A stretch of DNA of 64,000 nucleotides from JAEUIX01 sp046156035 (lineage in GTDB: Bacteria > Planctomycetota > Phycisphaerae > Phycisphaerales > UBA1924). Of the stretch, positions 60,865 through 64,000 are shown in pieces (the first letter of the stretch is position 1; each line of letters opens with the position of its first letter). Under the pieces are notes generated by a model. It saw nothing but the letters and a program-made list of their open reading frames with translations. It did not search any database and was not told the origin of the DNA. The position numbers and the translations under genes were made by a program. Location of the stretch: positions 43,389 through 107,388 of the forward strand of contig JBJXEW010000055.1 in the NCBI GenBank assembly GCA_046156035.1, written 5' to 3'.

Positions 60865-61815
60865 TCAGGCCGCGAAGTCCACGCCGAAGTCCAGCCACTT
60901 CGCCCCGTGCGTGAGGGTGCCCAAACTGATGCGGTCCACGCCCGTGCTCGCGATCTCGGGCAAGTTCTCTCGCGTGATGCCGCCGGAGGCCTCCAGTTCC
61001 ATCCGCATACCTACCCCCGCACCCCCGCCGGCCTCCTTGCGCATCCGCACCGCCTCACGCAGTTGGTCGGCGTTCATGTTGTCCAGCAGCACGATGTGCA
61101 CGCCGCAGCCGCCCGCCTTGAGGATCGCGTCAAACTGCTCCAGCGTGTCCACCTCCACCTCGAAGAAGGCCAGGCCGTCGCGGTCCGCCGCGTCTTCGGC
61201 TCGCTTGAGCGTGCGGCGCAGGAACGCGGGCAGGTCGGCCGGTGCCACGCCAGCAAGGTGGTTGTCCTTCACCAGCGCGGCATCAAACAGGCCGATCCGG
61301 TGGCAGTGCCCGCCGCCGCAGCGCACGGCGTACTTCTCCAGCACGCGCAGGCCCGGCGTGGTCTTACGCGTGTCGAAGACCTTCGCGGGTGTGCCGCGCA
61401 CCAGTTCCACCATCGCCCGTGTGCGCGTGGCCACGCCCGAGAGGCGACCGACAAAGTTGAGCATCGTGCGTTCGGCCGCGAGCAGGCCGCGCAGGTTGCC
61501 GGAGAGTTTCGCGACCACCTGGCCCGCTTTCACCGTGTCGCCATCACGCACGAGCGGCTCGGCATCGGCATCGGCCTTGAAGGCGTGCAGCACCATCGGC
61601 AGCAGCACCATGCCGCAGACGACGCCCTCCTCCCGCGCGGCGATGGTGGCCGTGCCGCGGGCGGTGGCGAGGATCGCCGCCTTGCTGGTCACATCGCCCA
61701 CATCCGGGTTGAGGCCCAGGTCCTCATCGCGTGCGAGTTCGACCAATCGCTGGGCGAGACCGTGGCGGTTGAGGTGGTCGAAGAGTTCGGGCAGAGAGAG
61801 GTCGGGTGTGTGCAC
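60865..61815 (-). CDS. nadC: Nicotinate-nucleotide pyrophosphorylase (quinolinate phosphoribosyltransferase)
   Basis: 316 residues. De novo NAD synthesis: quinolinate plus PRPP to nicotinate mononucleotide. DLGLNPDVGDVTSKAAI opens the domain; AERTMLNFVGRLSGVATRTR, FDTRKTTPGLRVLEKYAVRC (148-167), GGGHCHRIGLFDAALVKDNH and the end LDNMNADQLREAVRMR hold the substrate residues. The start is GTG 61815 with TACGCT 6 bases before; a GTG start without Shine-Dalgarno supports leaderless translation. Divergent from fabI. Confidence 0.96.
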   Translation of the reverse strand: MHTPDLSLPELFDHLNRHGLAQRLVELARDEDLGLNPDVGDVTSKAAILATARGTATIAAREEGVVCGMVLLPMVLHAFKADADAEPLVRDGDTVKAGQVVAKLSGNLRGLLAAERTMLNFVGRLSGVATRTRAMVELVRGTPAKVFDTRKTTPGLRVLEKYAVRCGGGHCHRIGLFDAALVKDNHLAGVAPADLPAFLRRTLKRAEDAADRDGLAFFEVEVDTLEQFDAILKAGGCGVHIVLLDNMNADQLREAVRMRKEAGGGAGVGMRMELEASGGITRENLPEIASTGVDRISLGTLTHGAKWLDFGVDFAA

Positions 61816-61821
61816 GCGGCA

Positions 61822-61827
61822 AGCGTA
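61822..61827 (-). promoter_or_regulatory. -10 element TACGCT, leaderless type
   Basis: TACGCT 6 bases before the nadC GTG start. Confidence 0.48.
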
Positions 61828-61831
61828 GGGA

Positions 61832-62008
61832 TTTCAACACGGAGAGCACCGAGGGCCACGGAGCGTGGGCACACTGCACGCCCGTCGGCTCTTCGTGTGC
61901 CTCTATGTTCTCCGTGTTGATCTGCTTTGCTTTGTCTCCTTCAGCAGAAGGGGCCTCCGGGGGACGCGCGATCTCCGTGCACGTCCGTGTGCTCTGCGTT
62001 GACCTGCC
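61832..62008. repeat. Three CACGGAG-type dispersed repeat copies
   Basis: Copies at 61832-61863 (direct), 61889-61920 and 61971-62008 (inverse), all variants of (T)TCAACAC(G)GAGAxCAC..., related to the CACAAAGG repeats. They fill the nadC-fabI spacer. Confidence 0.5.
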
Positions 62009-62051
62009 TTTCTCCGGGCCTTGCCCGCTGGCGAGGGGCACCACCCGCCGC

Positions 62052-62057
62052 TATCGT
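62052..62057 (+). promoter_or_regulatory. -10 element TATCGT, leaderless type
   Basis: TATCGT 6 bases before the fabI ATG. Confidence 0.45.
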
Positions 62058-62063
62058 CTGACC

Positions 62064-62849
62064 ATGAAACTCCTTGAAGGACGGGCGGCCCTCATCGTCG
62101 GCATCGCCAACGAGCGTTCCTACGCGTGGCACATCGCCAAGTCGCTCATCGATCACGGGGCCACGTGCGCGTTCACGCACTTGCCCGGTGATAAGAACGA
62201 GAACCGCACACGCCGCGCCGTGGAGGCGCTGGGCCTCTCTGCGCCGTGGCTTGTGCCGCTGGAGGCCGGCAGCGACGAGCAGATCGACGCGGCCATCACC
62301 AAGTACGAAGAACGCTTCGACACGCTGCACGTGCTGGTGCACAGCATCGCGTTTGCCGACCGCACGTTTCTCGCGCCCGGCAACTTTATTGACACGCCGC
62401 GTGCCGCGTACGCGCAGGCCCTGGACATCTCCGCGTACACGCTGCTGGGGCTTGCCCGCCGCTGCCGGGCGATCATGGCACGGTCCGGTGGAGCAAGTGT
62501 CATGGCCATGTCGTATTACGGCGGCGAGAAGGTGGTGCCCGGCTACAACGTGATGGGCGTGGCCAAGGCCGCCCTGGAGTGCACGGCCCGCTACCTCGCC
62601 AACGACCTTGGGCCGGAGAAGATCCGCGTCAACATCATCTCCGGCGGCTACCTGCGCACGCTGGCCTCGTCGGCGGTGGGCGGTGCGGACGAGATCAGCA
62701 AGGTGGTGGAGGCCAAGGCCCCGCTGCGTCGCAACGTGGAGGGGAGCGAGGTGGGGCGCACGGCCGTCTACCTCGCCAGCGACCTTTCGTCGGGCGTCAC
62801 CGGCGAGACGATCTACGTGGACTGTGGCGTGAACATTCTGGGGGCGTGA
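62064..62849 (+). CDS. fabI: Enoyl-ACP reductase
   Basis: 261 residues. NADH-dependent last step of the fatty-acid elongation cycle. ALIVGIANERSYAWHIAKSL (10-29) is the FabI nucleotide motif; VHSIAFADR, MSYYGGEKVVPGYNVMGVAK hold catalytic Y151, Y161 and K168 with the Y-x6-K spacing found in FabI rather than the Y-x3-K of typical short-chain dehydrogenases. End GETIYVDCGVNILGA. Start ATG 62064 gives the family N-terminus MKLLEGRAALIVG. Confidence 0.96.
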   Translation: MKLLEGRAALIVGIANERSYAWHIAKSLIDHGATCAFTHLPGDKNENRTRRAVEALGLSAPWLVPLEAGSDEQIDAAITKYEERFDTLHVLVHSIAFADRTFLAPGNFIDTPRAAYAQALDISAYTLLGLARRCRAIMARSGGASVMAMSYYGGEKVVPGYNVMGVAKAALECTARYLANDLGPEKIRVNIISGGYLRTLASSAVGGADEISKVVEAKAPLRRNVEGSEVGRTAVYLASDLSSGVTGETIYVDCGVNILGA

Positions 62850-62913
62850 GAGGGGGCGTGAGGGGGGGAGTTTTTCTGTTCCCCCGCCGCCCGTCCGCCC
62901 GATCCTCTCCACC

Positions 62914-63234
62914 GTGAGTTTCTTCGGCCCGTCCATCCCGCCCGGCGTATCGGGTCTTGACAAGGGGGCTGCTCGTGCCGCGCAGGATGCCGCGCGGCGG
63001 AAGAAGCAGGGTGCGGGCAAGGTGGCCAACCCCGGCACCAGTGGGGGGGGTGGGGGGGATGGCGACGAAGTCGATCTGAACGTCGAGGGTTTGTCCGCCG
63101 CGCAGGCTGTTCGCCGGGCCGCGGGCAACGCCCAGGAAGAGACGGCCCAGGACCGCCGCGAGCATCCGGGGTATCAGGCGGCGAAGGCTTTGCCTAAGCC
63201 TCCCCCGCGCCCGAGCCTTGATGTGAATGGGTGA
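62914..63234 (+). CDS. Small hypothetical protein
   Basis: 106 residues, Ala/Gly/Arg-rich and mostly unstructured (RKKQGAGKVANPGTSGGG), without signal peptide. Start GTG 62914 (MSFFGPSIPPGVSGLDKGAA). A GATCCT hexamer lies 7 bases before, one base off TANNNT. Not recognised; the reading frame is intact and follows fabI by 64 bases. Confidence 0.6.
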   Translation: MSFFGPSIPPGVSGLDKGAARAAQDAARRKKQGAGKVANPGTSGGGGGDGDEVDLNVEGLSAAQAVRRAAGNAQEETAQDRREHPGYQAAKALPKPPPRPSLDVNG

Positions 63235-63276
63235 GCGAGCCGCGCGCGGTTGGCCGTTGGCCGCGAGCCAGAGACA

Positions 63277-63311
63277 TTCACCACGAAGGCACAAAGGACA
63301 CAAAGGAAGGC
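63277..63311 (+). repeat. CACAAAGG-type dispersed repeat copy
   Basis: TTCACCACGAAGGCACAAAG plus the second half GACACAAAGGAAGGC; same family as 54280-54438. Confidence 0.6.
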
Positions 63312-63533
63312 AAGAGGCCCAACCTCACAGCACCTAGGTTCAAATCAAGGCCCGCGCAACGAAAGGCCCGGGTCAGCCCGGCATCCCGAAGGGATGCGCG
63401 ATGGTTGCCACGGGTGGCTCTGCACCCGTGGGAGGCAGCCCTTTCTCACTCTCATTTTCTCTTCTTGCACCCCAGCGGGGTGCGCGACACGCACGCGAGT
63501 CCCCAGTCGCCTGCCCCCCGGCCCCGCGCAACG

Positions 63534-63572
63534 AAAAGGCCCGGAGCGGCGGAACACATCCGCCCCGGGCCT
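63534..63572 (-). terminator. Intrinsic terminator of the Fn3-like gene
   Basis: Long hairpin AGGCCCGG...CGG / CCG...CCGGGCCT with loop around AACACAT; on the minus strand it ends in TTTTCG, about 80 bases after the stop at 63651. Confidence 0.8.
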
Positions 63573-63606
63573 CGACAGAAAGGCTTTGCATCCACCCGGA
63601 TTTGGC

Positions 63607-63646
63607 CATTTGGTCATTTGACCATTTGACCATTTGACCATTTGCC
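63607..63646. repeat. Tandem 8-bp repeats (CATTTGAC)
   Basis: Five head-to-tail units: CATTTGGT (63607), CATTTGAC at 63615, 63623 and 63631, and CATTTGCC at 63639. They sit between the stop of the Fn3-like gene and its terminator. Confidence 0.7.
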
Positions 63647-63650
63647 ACCG

Positions 63651-64000
63651 TCACGCCGCGATGCGCATGGGCTGGCTTGCGCCCGCCACAAACGCCGTGG
63701 CCTGACCCGTCGGCGTCTTGCCGAAGTTGATGACGAAGGGGTCGCTCTCGGGGCCTGCGCTGTCGGCCCGCTGGCCCTGCACCGTGTACTGCACGGAATC
63801 AGGCCCGGCGATGAACGTGTTGTCCACGAACTTCTTCGTGCCGGTCACGCCGATGAACGCGAACTCCGCCTGTCCGGGCAGTTTGCGGCGGATGATGTAA
63901 CTCGTGCCCTGCGTGCCCTTGGGGTTGTCGGCCTTCCAGCGCAGGGTCAGCGAGCCCGAAGCGTTGTTGAGTTCGATGCTCAGGTCGCTGGGCTTGGCGG
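63651..64000 (-). CDS. Fn3-like domain protein, C-terminal part (runs off right edge)
   Basis: Partial; the last 116 residues are visible: AKPSDLSIELNNASGSLTLR, WKADNPKGTQGTSYIIRR, KLPGQAEFAFIGVTGTKKFV, QYTVQGQRADSAGPESDPFV. The W-x-A...Y-x-I-x-R and Y-x-V-x-G pattern is that of a fibronectin type III-like domain. The tail ends with a short Ala/Gln-rich stretch. A decayed relative is at 54444-54745. The N-terminus and full role lie outside the window. Confidence 0.75.
   Translation of the reverse strand, partial: AKPSDLSIELNNASGSLTLRWKADNPKGTQGTSYIIRRKLPGQAEFAFIGVTGTKKFVDNTFIAGPDSVQYTVQGQRADSAGPESDPFVINFGKTPTGQATAFVAGASQPMRIAA

Noticed and set aside
63339..63352. GGTTCAAATCAAGG as a tRNA T-arm
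   Set aside because: No acceptor or anticodon arm can be folded around it.

Overview
The window is GC-rich (well above 60%) bacterial chromosome and looks like a planctomycete of the class Phycisphaerae. Four secreted proteins end in a PEP-CTERM-like tail of the type PTPG(A/T)AAL...RRRR. There are also a small two-helix membrane protein ending in CxxCGYDRAGL...CPECG, a secreted protein with dockerin-like calcium repeats, and a type IV pilin-like G/H protein. I see no tRNA, rRNA, CRISPR array, insertion sequence or prophage.

Layout. 1-2364 (minus): an ABC-2/GldFG-type exporter. 2548-9266 (plus): prolyl endopeptidase, a GT4 glycosyltransferase, a proline-rich putative lipoprotein, a TrmB-like regulator with a palindromic operator, and a secreted beta-propeller. 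9279-12941: lysine-rich DNA-binding-like protein, D-amino-acid-oxidase-like enzyme, glutathione peroxidase, DUF4340 protein. 12945-17671 (minus): kdsB, a TPR protein, and pyruvate dehydrogenase E2 and E1-beta. 17973-21476: two secreted sorted proteins and serC. 21578-25749 (minus): zinc-ribbon membrane protein plus a phosphorelay of hybrid-free kinase, REC-HPt and a receiver fused to a metallo-beta-lactamase-fold hydrolase. 25883-28516 (plus): coiled-coil protein, argH, a hypothetical. 28604-28810: a probable small RNA with promoter, near-complete fold and terminator, possibly 6S RNA. 28835-34522 (plus): redoxin, DUF58, transglutaminase, PilZ and VOC genes. 34768-42444: dockerin-type protein, RNase Y with a long leader, parvulin lipoprotein, pseudopilin, serA, pyrH. 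42750-53706 (plus): eight tightly coupled genes built around ExbB and two ExbD proteins, with a von Willebrand A protein carrying a TonB-like anchor; this is the best candidate for an undescribed system. 53779-64000: tRNA-binding protein, a truncated gene remnant, a compositionally foreign arylsulfatase, a sorted protein, a collagen-like protein, nadC, fabI, and the end of an Fn3-like protein.

Two genome-wide signals stand out. First, at least twelve genes lacking a Shine-Dalgarno have a TANNNT hexamer 5-7 bases before the start codon, the signature of leaderless transcripts; secreted-protein genes instead carry strong GAGGAG leaders. Second, the tetranucleotide AGCT is nearly absent (about 4 sites by eye in 61.6 kb, roughly 180 expected), except in the arylsulfatase gene (8 sites in 2.4 kb). 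AGCT is replaced by AGTT/AACT, as expected if the cytosine is methylated and deaminates; the sulfatase then looks recently acquired.

How genes work together: serA and serC cover two steps of serine synthesis; pdhB/pdhC feed acetyl-CoA to fatty-acid synthesis (fabI); kdsB points to a Kdo-containing envelope glycolipid; the ExbB/ExbD operon, parvulin lipoprotein and PEP-CTERM proteins show an active periplasm and outer envelope.
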